Positions 7,234-16,195 of a DNA stretch of 64,000 nt are shown piece after piece. The stretch is from contig NZ_BIML01000004.1 of assembly GCF_004001065.1 (NCBI RefSeq), positions 310,001-374,000 of the forward strand, read 5' to 3'. The position numbers and the translations under genes were made by a program. Numbering within the stretch: position 1 is the first letter of the stretch; each line of letters starts with the position of its first letter. The notes beneath the pieces were generated by a model. It was not told where the DNA came from. It ran no database searches and saw nothing but the letters and a program-made list of their open reading frames with translations. This stretch comes from Paenibacillus xylaniclasticus (GTDB lineage: Bacteria > Bacillota > Bacilli > Paenibacillales > Paenibacillaceae).

Positions 7234-8553
7234 ATGGCTGTAGTTATCGATCCTTCCGCACGAAATCCGATTATGGGAAGCAGCAAATTTACTAAGGATG
7301 AGCTTACTCGTTTCGTTCGTACTGTCAACCCTGCGTTCAAGCCGGAGATTGCCGAGGCTTTTCTGAGTGTAGGAGCTAAATACGGGATTCGAGGCGACGT
7401 TGCGCTCATGCAGTCGATTCATGAGACGAATTGGTTCCGTTTTGGCGGTGACGTCTCAGCTAACCAGCATAATTACGCCGGCATCGGAGCGACAGGCGGC
7501 GTTCCTGGAAATTCTTTTCCATCGATTACAGCAGGAGTTACGGCACAGATTCAGCATCTGTATGTTTACGCGGCAACGACAGCGCTTCCTCCTGGAGAAG
7601 TATTAATTGACCCGCGTTATTCGGCCGTAAAACGCGGTTCGGCTGTGAACTGGGAGGACTTAGCCGGCAAGTGGGCGGTACCCGGCTACGATAAGACGAA
7701 ATACAGCTCGCTAGATGCCGCATTAAAAGCTGGAGACAGCTATGGACAACATATTATGAAGCTGTACGCAACGATGAATGAAACGATTAAGGCGGAAGGA
7801 CCATTGGTTGTACTTGATGCCGGACACGGCGGCAGTGATCCGGGGGCCAAAGGCTTCGGAATTGTTGAGAAGGATCACGCACTCGCGATCGCATTGAAAG
7901 TCCGTGAGAGGCTGTTAGCAAGGTTCGCGGTACGAGTTCGGATGACGAGAGAGTCCGATCTGTTTATCCCGTTGCTGGAACGAGCGTCGTTTGCTAATGG
8001 CTGGGGAGCGGATTACTTTGTATCGCTGCATCATAATGCCGCAGGAGGCAAAGGGTTCGAAACCTACGTCTACACGGGCACGAGGCAGAAGGAATCGGGC
8101 AAAAGACAAGATGTTGTACATGCCGCCATTATGTCCGCGCTGCGTCCCGTTGGAGTCGTAGACCGAGGGAAGAAGGAAGCAAGCTTCGCCGTTATTCGCG
8201 AGACGAGGATGCCTGCCATTCTAATTGAAAATTTGTTCGTGGACAATGCAGAGGACGCGGCGCTCTTGAATAATCCGAATGTGATTGATAAGCTGTCTGA
8301 TGCAATTGCTGAAGGAATAGCCCAGGCGCTTAAGCTGCAAACGAAGCTGGTTCCGGAACCGGAGCCTGAACTACCGCTTTCCGCTGAGTATCCAGAAGGA
8401 ACACCGCAATGGAAGATTGACGCTGTAGAATGGATGTACGAACAGGGGTTGCTGACGGATAAGAGGTGGAAGAAGCAGCTGGAGCAGCCATTGCCTCTCT
8501 GGGCTGAGGCTGCAGTTCTCAAACGGCTGTACGAGATGCTGTTGAATTTGTAG
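7234..8553 (+). CDS. Two-domain cell wall hydrolase: glucosaminidase-like plus Amidase_3
   Basis: A 439-residue protein. Residues about 15-175 resemble a glucosaminidase/lysozyme-like domain (MQSIHETNWFRFGG, HNYAGIGATGG). Residues about 190-370 form an N-acetylmuramoyl-L-alanine amidase of the Amidase_3/CwlC type. Zinc ligands are visible in LDAGHGG, IVEKDH and SLHHNA, and the catalytic Glu in ILIENLF. A proline/glutamate-rich linker leads to a 50-residue helical tail. There is no signal peptide, as in mother-cell lytic amidases such as CwlC, so a role in mother-cell lysis is plausible but inferred. The ribosome binding site is AAGAGGTGAGG. Confidence 0.85.
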   Translation: MAVVIDPSARNPIMGSSKFTKDELTRFVRTVNPAFKPEIAEAFLSVGAKYGIRGDVALMQSIHETNWFRFGGDVSANQHNYAGIGATGGVPGNSFPSITAGVTAQIQHLYVYAATTALPPGEVLIDPRYSAVKRGSAVNWEDLAGKWAVPGYDKTKYSSLDAALKAGDSYGQHIMKLYATMNETIKAEGPLVVLDAGHGGSDPGAKGFGIVEKDHALAIALKVRERLLARFAVRVRMTRESDLFIPLLERASFANGWGADYFVSLHHNAAGGKGFETYVYTGTRQKESGKRQDVVHAAIMSALRPVGVVDRGKKEASFAVIRETRMPAILIENLFVDNAEDAALLNNPNVIDKLSDAIAEGIAQALKLQTKLVPEPEPELPLSAEYPEGTPQWKIDAVEWMYEQGLLTDKRWKKQLEQPLPLWAEAAVLKRLYEMLLNL

Positions 8554-8559
8554 AGGATA

Positions 8560-8612
8560 AAGGCTGTGCATTGCTCAGTGAGAGTGAGCGTCGTGCAGCC
8601 TTACTTATTTGA
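8560..8612 (+). terminator. Intrinsic terminator after amidase gene
   Basis: AAGGCTG...TGCA pairs with TGCAGCCTT (8594-8602), with an inner stem and a T-rich tail. Confidence 0.55.
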
Positions 8613-8663
8613 TTTAAAAATCGCACCGATGACGTAATGTCGTACTTACGCAATAATAAGCAA

Positions 8664-8705
8664 AGCTGTCTCTAAAGTCGTTAGAGGATAACCTTAGAGA
8701 CAGCT
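8664..8705 (-). terminator. Terminator of uraA
   Basis: Perfect 12-bp arms AGCTGTCTCTAA (8664-8675) and TTAGAGACAGCT (8694-8705) lie just past the uraA stop codon. Confidence 0.65.
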
Positions 8706-8725
8706 TCTTATGTACATTTAGAATA

Positions 8726-10012
8726 TTAATGGCTGTTTGACTCGCTGTCGTTCATTAGCTTCAGCCGGTCGAACAGATGGAACAGCAGGCTGAGCACAAT
8801 CGCTGCAACAGTGGCGAGTACCATACCTTTCAGCTCCAGGTTGCCGAACTTTAAGGTCGTACCGCTCAAGCCGATGACGAGCACGATCGTCGTAAGCGCG
8901 ATATTGCTCGGCTTGCCGTAGTCGACCTTCGTATCGACGAGCATTCGAATGCCTGCTGCCGCGATAACGCCGAACAGCATAAGGGAAACACCGCCAAGAA
9001 CGGCATCCGGTACAGCGTCGATTAAGGCGGACAGCTTCCCAAGGAAGGAGAGCACAATCGCGAGAATGGCTGCACCGCCAATGACAAATACAGAGTATAC
9101 GCGCGTAAGCGTCATTACGCCGATGTTCTCGCCGTACGTTGTGTTAGGAGTAGAGCCTACAAAGCCGGACAACATCGTGGACAGTCCGTTACCAAGCAGC
9201 GAACGATGAATCCCAGGATCACGGGTAATGTCGCGCTCAACGATTTTCTCGGTAACAAGCAGATGTCCAATATGTTCAGCGATGACTACGAATGCAGCTG
9301 GAAGAATCGTCAATATAGCCGAGCCGTTAAATTCTGGCGCCGTAAAGGTCGGAACTGCAAAGAAGCTGGCTTCTTCCACTTGTGTAAATTCGGTCAATCC
9401 GAGCAGCCAGGCAAGCAAATAACCGAGTACGAAGCCGGTTAGAATCGGAATGATTTTCATAAACCCACGAAATACGACGGAGCCGATCATGACGATGAGT
9501 AATGTCGTGACGGATACGATAATCTCCTTTGAGTCCGGAGACCATCCCTCAGAGCCGTCTGTTATCCATCCGGCCATCTGAGCAGCTGTCGGAATGAGCT
9601 CCAGTCCGATAATGGCAACAATGGCACCCATCGCAGCAGGCGGGAAGACGACATTCAGCCAGCCAGTGCCTGTCCATCGAAGCAGCAGCGCGAATAAAGT
9701 GAAGATGAGGCCAACGATAACGAAGGCACCCAGCGCCTTCGGATAGTTGGCAGCGGTATTGTCGTTAAGCACGACCGCGACCGGTGAAATAAATGCAAAG
9801 CTTGAGCCTAGATAAGCTGGAATTTTACCCTTACATACTAGTAAGTACAGCAGTGTGCCAATCCCGTTCATGAGCAAAATGGTTGAAGCGTCCACGTTAA
9901 ACAGAGCCGGTACGAGCACCGTCGAACCGAACATAGCAAATAAATGCTGCAAACTTAGCGGAATGCTCATTAGAAGAGGAGGCCGCTCATCTACATGAAT
10001 CATACGCTGCAT
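8726..10012 (-). CDS. uraA: Uracil permease, NCS2 family
   Basis: A 428-residue membrane protein starting MQRMIHVDERPPLL, with SLQHLFAMFGSTVLVP, the classic opening of the UraA/PyrP group of nucleobase cation symporters. The segment ...VIAEHIGHLLVTE (the conserved Glu of transmembrane helix 8) and the STPNTTYGENIG motif are present. It imports uracil with protons. Start ATG 10012 is chosen because AAGGAGGGAA lies at ideal distance; the frame extends upstream to 10057 without a binding site. It is monocistronic, away from any pyr operon, and I see no PyrR attenuator in the short leader. Confidence 0.88.
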   Translation of the reverse strand: MQRMIHVDERPPLLMSIPLSLQHLFAMFGSTVLVPALFNVDASTILLMNGIGTLLYLLVCKGKIPAYLGSSFAFISPVAVVLNDNTAANYPKALGAFVIVGLIFTLFALLLRWTGTGWLNVVFPPAAMGAIVAIIGLELIPTAAQMAGWITDGSEGWSPDSKEIIVSVTTLLIVMIGSVVFRGFMKIIPILTGFVLGYLLAWLLGLTEFTQVEEASFFAVPTFTAPEFNGSAILTILPAAFVVIAEHIGHLLVTEKIVERDITRDPGIHRSLLGNGLSTMLSGFVGSTPNTTYGENIGVMTLTRVYSVFVIGGAAILAIVLSFLGKLSALIDAVPDAVLGGVSLMLFGVIAAAGIRMLVDTKVDYGKPSNIALTTIVLVIGLSGTTLKFGNLELKGMVLATVAAIVLSLLFHLFDRLKLMNDSESNSH

Positions 10013-10346
10013 GAAGGTTCCCTCCTTAAATATTGATTCAAAGCCATCAGTCATCATCCCTAACGTTAGAAATATAATGCGGGATTATTTTACCCCATTA
10101 GGCATGAATTTTGCACTAGTTATTTCAAAGCGGACAACCAAAACATAAAGAATCTTTAAAATATCCATTATTTGATAGATATATGATCCGTAAGTTACTA
10201 TAATCAGTTTAGTGAGAAATGTGGTGTGATCTTTAATCACATCGATCATCCAGTGGAGAGCAGCTTTTAGCATAACCGGCTGCAGCTTATTATACTGCCA
10301 TATACAACAGGAGGACAGCTATTCATGAGGAAAGGGGCAGTCGAAT
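10013..10346. other. Intergenic region between divergent uraA and DUF5995 genes
   Basis: 334 bp without a convincing gene. A 62-codon frame on the minus strand (10085-10273) is hydrophobic but has no ribosome binding site. A TATACT (10291-10296) could be the -10 of the plus-strand gene, but its -35 is poor. I see no riboswitch or clear terminator. Confidence 0.5.
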
Positions 10347-11177
10347 TTGGCCTCGATTGATATGTTTCAAATTAACGGAACGGCGAAGACAATCGATGAA
10401 GTACTTATGAGATTGGATCGGATCGTGCAGCATTCCATCGATACCGGCAGCAGAATCGGTTATTTCGCCGCGATGTATCGAACGGTTACAGCTCGAATGA
10501 AGGCGGAAATTGAAGCCGGGAGATTCGAAGATAATCCCAGGATGGAGCGGCTGGACGTATGCTTTGCTAACCGTTTTCTCGATGCATACGCAGCTTATAT
10601 GAGCGGAGGTCGGTGCAGCCATTGCTGGCGTATCGCATTCGACGCTGCGGAGCAATCGAAACCGCTTATTTTGCAGCATCTGCTGCTTGGAATGAATGCA
10701 CATATTAATTACGATCTCGGTATAGCAGCGGCAGATATTTGCGAAGGCGATACAATCCATTCCCTTTATCATGACTTTAATAGCATTAACGATATCCTCG
10801 TATCGATGATCGATGAGGTCAAGCATGATCTAGATACGTTATCTCCGTGGATCAGTTGGCTTGATGAACAGGACGGCCGTGCGGCGGATACGATCATTCA
10901 TTTTAGTATGAACAAGGCGAGGAGCTGCGCTTGGGAATTCGCTCAGCAATTGGCGGCTGCCGATGGTCAGCGCAAGCTGGAGCTTATGGCACGTAAAGGC
11001 ATGGATGCCGCGTTGCTGGGGCAAGAGGTTCTTCGGCCGCCAGGAATGATATTCAAGGCGATCCTTTGGCTCGTTCGTCTTCGTGAGTCTGACGATGTTG
11101 TCCGTAATATTATACAATTGTTTGACTCAACGAAAGCTCTTAACGGTCCTCATCATGACGGAACGATATCGCTATAG
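10347..11177 (+). CDS. DUF5995 family protein
   Basis: A 276-residue soluble protein. The motif AHINYDLGIA (about residue 122) and the pattern of helices around it match DUF5995, a family of unknown function found in Paenibacillus and actinobacteria. The H-x-N-x-D-L core suggests a metal or active site, but that is inference. The start is TTG 10347, with GAGGAAAGGGGC 9-10 bases upstream; the first ATG, five codons later, has a worse distance. The gene ends about 30 bp before a terminator. Confidence 0.7.
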   Translation: MASIDMFQINGTAKTIDEVLMRLDRIVQHSIDTGSRIGYFAAMYRTVTARMKAEIEAGRFEDNPRMERLDVCFANRFLDAYAAYMSGGRCSHCWRIAFDAAEQSKPLILQHLLLGMNAHINYDLGIAAADICEGDTIHSLYHDFNSINDILVSMIDEVKHDLDTLSPWISWLDEQDGRAADTIIHFSMNKARSCAWEFAQQLAAADGQRKLELMARKGMDAALLGQEVLRPPGMIFKAILWLVRLRESDDVVRNIIQLFDSTKALNGPHHDGTISL

Positions 11178-11205
11178 CATCATAGATATAGGCGACATGT
11201 AGATG

Positions 11206-11234
11206 CTGAACCGTTGTTTCGGCGGTTTTTTTAT
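11206..11234 (+). terminator. Intrinsic terminator
   Basis: The short hairpin ACCG...CGGT (around 11210-11226) is followed by seven T residues. Confidence 0.65.
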
Positions 11235-11269
11235 ATAGTAGGGTTGAATAAAGGAGAGGAGAACGGATT

Positions 11270-11731
11270 GTGGACAACATCATGGCGATGGCCATTAACG
11301 CAAAAGAAGGCTCGAGGGATGATTTTGTCCGCATAATTCGTATGTTCGAGACCATGATGTATCGCATTGCGTTCGATATTTTACGTTCCGAAGAGAAGGC
11401 GGCGGGCGTCGTGCAGGATACGATCATTGCAGCATATCGACAATTTCACTTGCTTCATGAGCCAAGATACGTACAGATGTGGCTAATTCGAATATTGATG
11501 AACAAGTGCGGCGGAAGCCCATCTAGTATGATGATGGAGCGGAATTTATATGGTGCGATTGACATGCTTCCTTGGGAGTTGGGAGAGATTTTACTGCTTT
11601 ATTATATTGATAATTTGTCGCTTCGAGCTATTGGTGAAAGACTGCAGCTTACAGAGGTTGAGGTCAAAGCTAGACTGCATCAGGCAAGAGAGCAGCTTAC
11701 ACTAATTTTGGATGAGCCTGCACAGGATTAG
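11270..11731 (+). CDS. ECF-type sigma-70 factor without adjacent anti-sigma
   Basis: A 153-residue sigma factor. Residues 15-85 resemble region 2 (MYRIAFDILRSEEKAAGVVQDTIIAAYRQFHLL). Residues about 98-145 form region 4 with a helix-turn-helix (LSLRAIGERLQLTEVEVKARLHQAREQL). The linker between them is short. The start is GTG 11270 behind GGAGAGGAGA. ECF factors normally sit beside an anti-sigma gene; the next gene is a nitroreductase with its own promoter, and nothing like a membrane anti-sigma is nearby. How it is regulated is unknown. Confidence 0.8.
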   Translation: MDNIMAMAINAKEGSRDDFVRIIRMFETMMYRIAFDILRSEEKAAGVVQDTIIAAYRQFHLLHEPRYVQMWLIRILMNKCGGSPSSMMMERNLYGAIDMLPWELGEILLLYYIDNLSLRAIGERLQLTEVEVKARLHQAREQLTLILDEPAQD

Positions 11732-11788
11732 CCAGTATTCAGAATTTATCTTATTAGACATAATAAACGAGTGTTGTCGATTGACTGT

Positions 11789-11817
11789 TTGCATCGAATA
11801 GAAAATAATGTTACATT
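11789..11817 (+). promoter_or_regulatory. Probable promoter of nitroreductase gene
   Basis: TTGCAT (11789-11794), a 17-base spacer and TACATT (11812-11817). It lies 45 bp upstream of the ATG. Confidence 0.4.
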
Positions 11818-11861
11818 ATAAAAGTTAGTTACAAACACTTCATGGAGGTGCATTATTTTTT

Positions 11862-12467
11862 ATGTCTTCACAAGCGTTCTTTTCGGCAGTAAAGTCCCGT
11901 CGTTCAATTTATGGAATTAGCAAGGAGAAAGTCGTCAGCAATGAGCGCGTTCAAGAAATTATCGAGGACGCACTGAAATATACTCCAACCTCGTTCAACT
12001 CGCAAAGCGGCCGGATTGTGCTGCTGTTCGATGAGCAATCCGACAAGCTGTGGAAGTTGGTGACAGAAGTGCTGCGCCGCAAAGTAGGAGATAGTGATTC
12101 GTTCAAAGCAACAGAAGAGAAGCTGGCGGCATTCGGCAGCGGCTATGGTACGGTTCTCTTCTTCGAGGATCAATCGGTTGTTGAAGGATTGCAGAAGCAA
12201 TTCCCGTCATATGCGGATCACTTCCCAGCATATTCCCAGCATTCCTCCGGCATTTTGCAATTTATCGTATGGACGGCGCTTGAACAAGAAGGTCTCGGTG
12301 CAACGCTTCAGCACTATCAGCCGTTGATTGACGCTGATGTACAGAAGGAATGGAACGTGCCGGCGAACTGGAAGCTTGTCGCGCAAATGCCTTTCGGAAA
12401 ACCGACGGTGCAACCGGGCGAGAAGCAGTTCCAGCCGATAGAAGAGCGCTTGAAAGTATTCAAATAA
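11862..12467 (+). CDS. Nitroreductase, Frm2/HBN1-like
   Basis: A 201-residue flavoprotein of the nitroreductase superfamily. The SRRSIYGI (residues 12-20) and TPTSFNSQSGRIVLL segments are the FMN-phosphate-binding and dimer-interface signatures. The C-terminal QMPFGKP is typical of the fungal Frm2/HBN1 and bacterial YdgI/YodC-like subgroup. It likely reduces nitro or quinone compounds with NAD(P)H in the cytosol; the physiological substrate is unknown. The ribosome binding site TGGAGGTG is followed by a long T-rich spacer. Confidence 0.82.
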   Translation: MSSQAFFSAVKSRRSIYGISKEKVVSNERVQEIIEDALKYTPTSFNSQSGRIVLLFDEQSDKLWKLVTEVLRRKVGDSDSFKATEEKLAAFGSGYGTVLFFEDQSVVEGLQKQFPSYADHFPAYSQHSSGILQFIVWTALEQEGLGATLQHYQPLIDADVQKEWNVPANWKLVAQMPFGKPTVQPGEKQFQPIEERLKVFK

Positions 12468-12488
12468 TATAATCACAGCTACAATATG

Positions 12489-12550
12489 AAGTCCGGATGC
12501 TTCACGGGGATTGTTTGTCCACTGCGAGCAGCCGGACTTTATTATTTTTA
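12489..12550 (+). terminator. Intrinsic terminator after nitroreductase
   Basis: AAGTCCGG (12489-12496) pairs with CCGGACTT (12532-12539), followed by TATTATTTTT. Confidence 0.7.
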
Positions 12551-12637
12551 AATGAATAGACATTTCTATGAAACAATTTCTGAGGCTTATTCGTCATATA
12601 TAAGGAACGGATAACTAAGGTGAAGGGGATAACCGCC

Positions 12638-13171
12638 ATGAGAACAATCATCACACTCGGAGCTGCAGCAGCAGCCGTATGGATTGTACTCACTATAGGA
12701 CTGGACGGTCATGGCAAGGAGTCGAAGCCATTTGCTGCACCGGAAGTCAGCGCAGCCGAAGCGACGAAGACTGCATTCGTAGAAGGAATTGAACAGCATA
12801 ATGGACGATATGTGCTGACGCTGGATTACATCGATTGGTTTGAGGGCGATGCAGCGACGCAGATTTTCCGAGAGCGGGAACCGGACCCCGAAGTGACAGA
12901 ACCGCCAGACGGCTATTATATCGTCAATGATGATACTACCTTAGAAACAGTAGTGCTGAGTGAGAATGCGCATATTCTAATGCAAATATACGACCGTCCA
13001 GATGAAGAGAGCGGAGCAGATATCGTTCCAGATGAGCCGATTACAATTGAACAGTTCGCCGAGCTGATCGAACAAGGAGAAGAAGCGATGATTAACGTCA
13101 AAGATTTTCCTTATCATATCACGCTTAAGGATGGTCAGGCGGATGTAATCGTTCAACAATTCATCCCCTGA
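12638..13171 (+). CDS. Membrane-anchored or exported hypothetical protein
   Basis: A 177-residue protein with an N-terminal hydrophobic helix (about residues 4-20) followed by an acidic extracellular part. It has no lipobox and no recognised family. The middle contains VLTLDYIDWFEGDAA, a pattern common in secreted Paenibacillus hypotheticals. Start ATG 12638 has GAAGGGG at 9 bases; a GTG at 12620 overlaps that site and is less likely. Terminators or gaps on both sides suggest a single-gene unit. Confidence 0.65.
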   Translation: MRTIITLGAAAAAVWIVLTIGLDGHGKESKPFAAPEVSAAEATKTAFVEGIEQHNGRYVLTLDYIDWFEGDAATQIFREREPDPEVTEPPDGYYIVNDDTTLETVVLSENAHILMQIYDRPDEESGADIVPDEPITIEQFAELIEQGEEAMINVKDFPYHITLKDGQADVIVQQFIP

Positions 13172-13286
13172 GTAAGATTGCTGGAGACTGAGGATGAATC
13201 TGGTTAGACTGGTGAAGCATAACTGTATTTTTCGATGAACGTGGGGCTATAATATTCGGGTTAATGAAATCAAGAGGAGCATGAAC

Positions 13287-13496
13287 ATGACAGAAGAAGC
13301 AAAACCCGAATTGATCGCCACCAAAATTTACAAGTGCAAAAACCCGGAGTGCAAAGCCTGGGTAAGAGAAGAGTTCGGTTCCGAAGGGCAGCTCTGTCCG
13401 ATATGTAAAGGTCCGATGATGCGAAGCATGAGGCATTTGCCAAAGGTGCAAAATAAAATAAAACGTCAACCGAAGAAGAAGGATCCGTACGCTTAA
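13287..13496 (+). CDS. ydjO: YdjO-like zinc-ribbon protein
   Basis: A 69-residue protein with four cysteines in a zinc-ribbon arrangement, CKNPEC (C-x4-C) and CPIC (C-x2-C), and a basic tail (KIKRQPKKKDPYA). This matches the YdjO family, reported as cold-inducible in Bacillus. Its job is unknown. ATG 13287 is preferred over ATG 13281 because the AGAGGAG site is only 2-3 bases from the latter. A terminator follows. Confidence 0.75.
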   Translation: MTEEAKPELIATKIYKCKNPECKAWVREEFGSEGQLCPICKGPMMRSMRHLPKVQNKIKRQPKKKDPYA

Positions 13497-13545
13497 GGAG
13501 TTCGTACTTGTTCGATCAATTAAATATCAGGTATTCATAAGACTT

Positions 13546-13582
13546 AGGAATCGGGACATTCCCCCGGTTCCTTTGTTGTTTA
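13546..13582 (+). terminator. Intrinsic terminator after ydjO
   Basis: Perfect arms AGGAATCGGG (13546-13555) and CCCGGTTCCT (13563-13572) are followed by a T-rich tail. Confidence 0.7.
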
Positions 13583-13598
13583 ACTTTCTTGCATGGAC

Positions 13599-13653
13599 TT
13601 TAACGCGAGTAAAGGCTATAGTATAGTAAGTGGAGCTGGGTTATCGGTAACCC
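13599..13653 (+). promoter_or_regulatory. Promoter and possible operator of the GH95 gene
   Basis: A weak -35 TTTAAC (13599-13604), a 17-base spacer and TATAGT (13622-13627). About 11 bp downstream lies GGGTTA-TCGG-TAACCC (13638-13653), a CG-centred palindrome of the kind LacI-family regulators bind. No LacI gene is next to it. Confidence 0.4.
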
Positions 13654-13689
13654 TCCAATGAAGAGATTCGAACGTTCGGAGGCGATCTT

Positions 13690-16008
13690 GTGACAAGAAA
13701 TAATACAACTCTTTGGTATAAACAACCCGCCAATGAATGGGTCGAAGCGTTCCCGATCGGAAACGGCAAGCTGGGAGCTATGGTATTTGGGCGTCCATAT
13801 CACGAAAGGATTCAGCTGAATGAAGATTCGGTATGGCTTGGCGGTCCCCAGCAGCGCGGCAACCCGGCTGCACTTGCGAATATGGCCGAAATACGCAAAT
13901 TGCTGTTCGACGGACAGCCGGAGCAAGCGCAGGAGCTCGCATATCGCTCGATGGTATCGCAGCCCGAAGGGATCGGGCCCTATCAGACGCTTGGTGAATT
14001 GAATCTATCGTTTATTGAAGAAGAAGAGAGCGAAGGTGACGCCTGGAAGGAGCCCGTACAATATGAAAGAGCGCTTGATCTGACGACCGGCATTGTTCAT
14101 GTAGAATATGAAGCACAAAGCATTCAGTATAAACGGGAGTCGTTCGTAAGTGGGCCTGATTCGGTTATTGTCTATCGCTTGAGTGCGGACCGTTCTGGCT
14201 CAATCTCCTTCGAAGCCTCGCTTACTCGTGAGGGGATGGAGCCGATTGTTCCATATGGGGATAATGGGATGGTTATACAAGGGCAATGCGGAGCGGATGG
14301 CGTTCGGTATGCGGCCATTCTGGCAATTGAAGCAAACGGCGGCAGCGTGACGTACGAAGGCAACCGAATGTCGGTACTAGGTGCCGATTCGGCTGTTATT
14401 TACGTAGCGGCAGCGACAACATTTCGGGAGGAGAATGCTGCGGAAGCGTGCGCTGCGGTGATTCATGATGCACTGGCAAAAGGGTACGAGCGCATTCGGG
14501 CGGATCATATCGAGGCACATAGGCAGTTGTTCGGCCGTTTTGAGCTGGAGCTGTTCGGTCGCTCGGGCTCTAATAACGAGCTGTGCGAGCTGCCTACTGA
14601 TGAGCGGCTGCGTCGGTTACGCAGCGGAGAGGAAGATCACGGCCTTATCATATTATTCGTACAATATGGACGCTATTTGCTAATTTCAAGCTCACGTCCG
14701 GGCAGTTTGCCAGCGAACCTGCAAGGCATCTGGAATGAGTTTATGACCCCGCCTTGGGAGTCGGATTTTCACACGAACATTAATGTTCAAATGAACTACT
14801 GGCCTGCGGAAGTAACGAACCTGTCGGAATGTCATGAGCCGCTGTTCGACTTTATCGACAGGCTGAGAGTGAACGGCCGGAGGACTGCGCGTGAAATGTA
14901 TGGCGCACGCGGCTTCTGCGTTCATCACGCAACCAACCTGTGGGCAGATACTTCGGTCGTGTCAAGCTGGCTGCCAGCTATGTTCTGGCCAATGGGCGGC
15001 GCTTGGCTGACGCTTCATATGTGGGAGCATTATTTGTACAGCCAAGATCTTGCGTTTCTGCGTGATCGGGCTTATCCCGTGATGCGCGAATCAGCTGAGT
15101 TTTTTCTCGATTTTATGGTGCAGGGACCTGATGGCCGCTTTGTAACGGCGCCGTCGGTATCGCCGGAGAACAGCTACCGGCTGCCTAACGGCAATGAAGG
15201 CGCGTTATGCGTCGGACCTTCGATGGATACGCAAATGATTCGGATGCTGTTCGAAGCATGCTTAACGTCGATCGAGCTGCTTGGACTGGATGATTCTATC
15301 GCAGCTGAGCTCCGTGATCGGCTTGCTATGATGCCGGAGCAGGGCATTGCGAGCAATGGAACGCTGATGGAGTGGTCGGTCGAATACGAGGAGCCGGAGC
15401 CGGGCCATCGTCATATTTCGCATCTATTCGCCCTCCACCCAGGCGATGCCATCTCACCGGATGTCACTCCAGAGCTGGCTATGGCAGCCCGTAAGACTCT
15501 GGAGAGAAGATTGGCACACGGCGGCGGTCATACGGGCTGGAGCCGGGCGTGGATCATCCACTTCTGGTCGCGCTTATTCGACGGCGAGCAGGCCTACTCG
15601 AATTTGATCGAGCTGCTTGCGAAATCTGTTCATCCGAATCTATTCGGCGATCACCCGCCATTCCAGATCGATGCGAACTTTGGCGGCACTTCGGCCGTAG
15701 CCGAAATGCTGCTGCAATCGCATGCTGGATTGATTCGGCTGCTGCCAGCGCTGCCGAAGGCATGGCCTTCCGGCAGCGTAAAAGGCTTGTGCTTACGCGG
15801 CGGTGCGGAAGCGAATCTAGAATGGGCAGCTGACAAGCTCGTGAAGGCGGAGCTGCGCTGCAGCTGCAGCGCTGTGCTAAAGCTTAGAATCGACGGTGAG
15901 TGGACGATCGAACAAAGCGGAGAAGCCGCTTCAGAACGTTTTCATCCAGGAGATGTAGCTGTATTGAAAGCGGATGCTGGCGATATTTTTACGATTAAAG
16001 GTAAATAA
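13690..16008 (+). CDS. Glycoside hydrolase family 95 (alpha-L-fucosidase type)
   Basis: A 772-residue protein spanning the whole GH95 fold. The N-terminal beta domain begins WYKQPANEWVEAFPIGNGKLGAMVFG. The (alpha/alpha)6 barrel holds NINVQMNYWPAE (the conserved Asn pair), LMEW (the acid Glu) and PFQIDANFGG (the conserved Asp). GH95 enzymes invert the configuration while releasing L-fucose or related L-galactose residues. No signal peptide is present, so it acts on imported oligosaccharides in the cytosol. It starts at GTG 13690 behind GGAGGCGAT. It is monocistronic and no fucose catabolism genes are nearby. Confidence 0.88.
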   Translation: MTRNNTTLWYKQPANEWVEAFPIGNGKLGAMVFGRPYHERIQLNEDSVWLGGPQQRGNPAALANMAEIRKLLFDGQPEQAQELAYRSMVSQPEGIGPYQTLGELNLSFIEEEESEGDAWKEPVQYERALDLTTGIVHVEYEAQSIQYKRESFVSGPDSVIVYRLSADRSGSISFEASLTREGMEPIVPYGDNGMVIQGQCGADGVRYAAILAIEANGGSVTYEGNRMSVLGADSAVIYVAAATTFREENAAEACAAVIHDALAKGYERIRADHIEAHRQLFGRFELELFGRSGSNNELCELPTDERLRRLRSGEEDHGLIILFVQYGRYLLISSSRPGSLPANLQGIWNEFMTPPWESDFHTNINVQMNYWPAEVTNLSECHEPLFDFIDRLRVNGRRTAREMYGARGFCVHHATNLWADTSVVSSWLPAMFWPMGGAWLTLHMWEHYLYSQDLAFLRDRAYPVMRESAEFFLDFMVQGPDGRFVTAPSVSPENSYRLPNGNEGALCVGPSMDTQMIRMLFEACLTSIELLGLDDSIAAELRDRLAMMPEQGIASNGTLMEWSVEYEEPEPGHRHISHLFALHPGDAISPDVTPELAMAARKTLERRLAHGGGHTGWSRAWIIHFWSRLFDGEQAYSNLIELLAKSVHPNLFGDHPPFQIDANFGGTSAVAEMLLQSHAGLIRLLPALPKAWPSGSVKGLCLRGGAEANLEWAADKLVKAELRCSCSAVLKLRIDGEWTIEQSGEAASERFHPGDVAVLKADAGDIFTIKGK

Positions 16009-16029
16009 TAGAGGCATTAATTCAAGCAC

Positions 16030-16060
16030 AACAGTCGGATATTCCGGCTGTTTTGTTTGT
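16030..16060 (+). terminator. Intrinsic terminator after GH95 gene
   Basis: AACAGTCGGA pairs with TCCGGCTGTT (one G-T pair) around a 3-base loop, followed by TTGTTTGTT. Confidence 0.7.
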
Positions 16061-16100
16061 TAACCAGTCCTTTCCTCCGATATGCTTATCTTCCTGTACG

Positions 16101-16144
16101 TTGTGATAGGTTGTCGAATGCTTTATAATTCGATCGAGATTATA
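16101..16144 (+). promoter_or_regulatory. Promoter with inverted repeat, ABC exporter operon
   Basis: TTGTGA (16101-16106), a 17-base spacer and TATAAT (16124-16129). The -10 hexamer is one arm of an inverted repeat, TATAAT-N9-ATTATA (16124-16144), that could be a repressor site covering the start of transcription. Confidence 0.55.
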
Positions 16145-16195
16145 GAATGCGCGTTGAAAATTTTGTTCAGCAGAAAGGGATGAGAGGCACGGCCT

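Noticed and set aside
10085-10273. 62-codon hydrophobic ORF on the minus strand
   Set aside because: No ribosome binding site, no known family, and it lies in an A/T-rich gap where chance frames are common.
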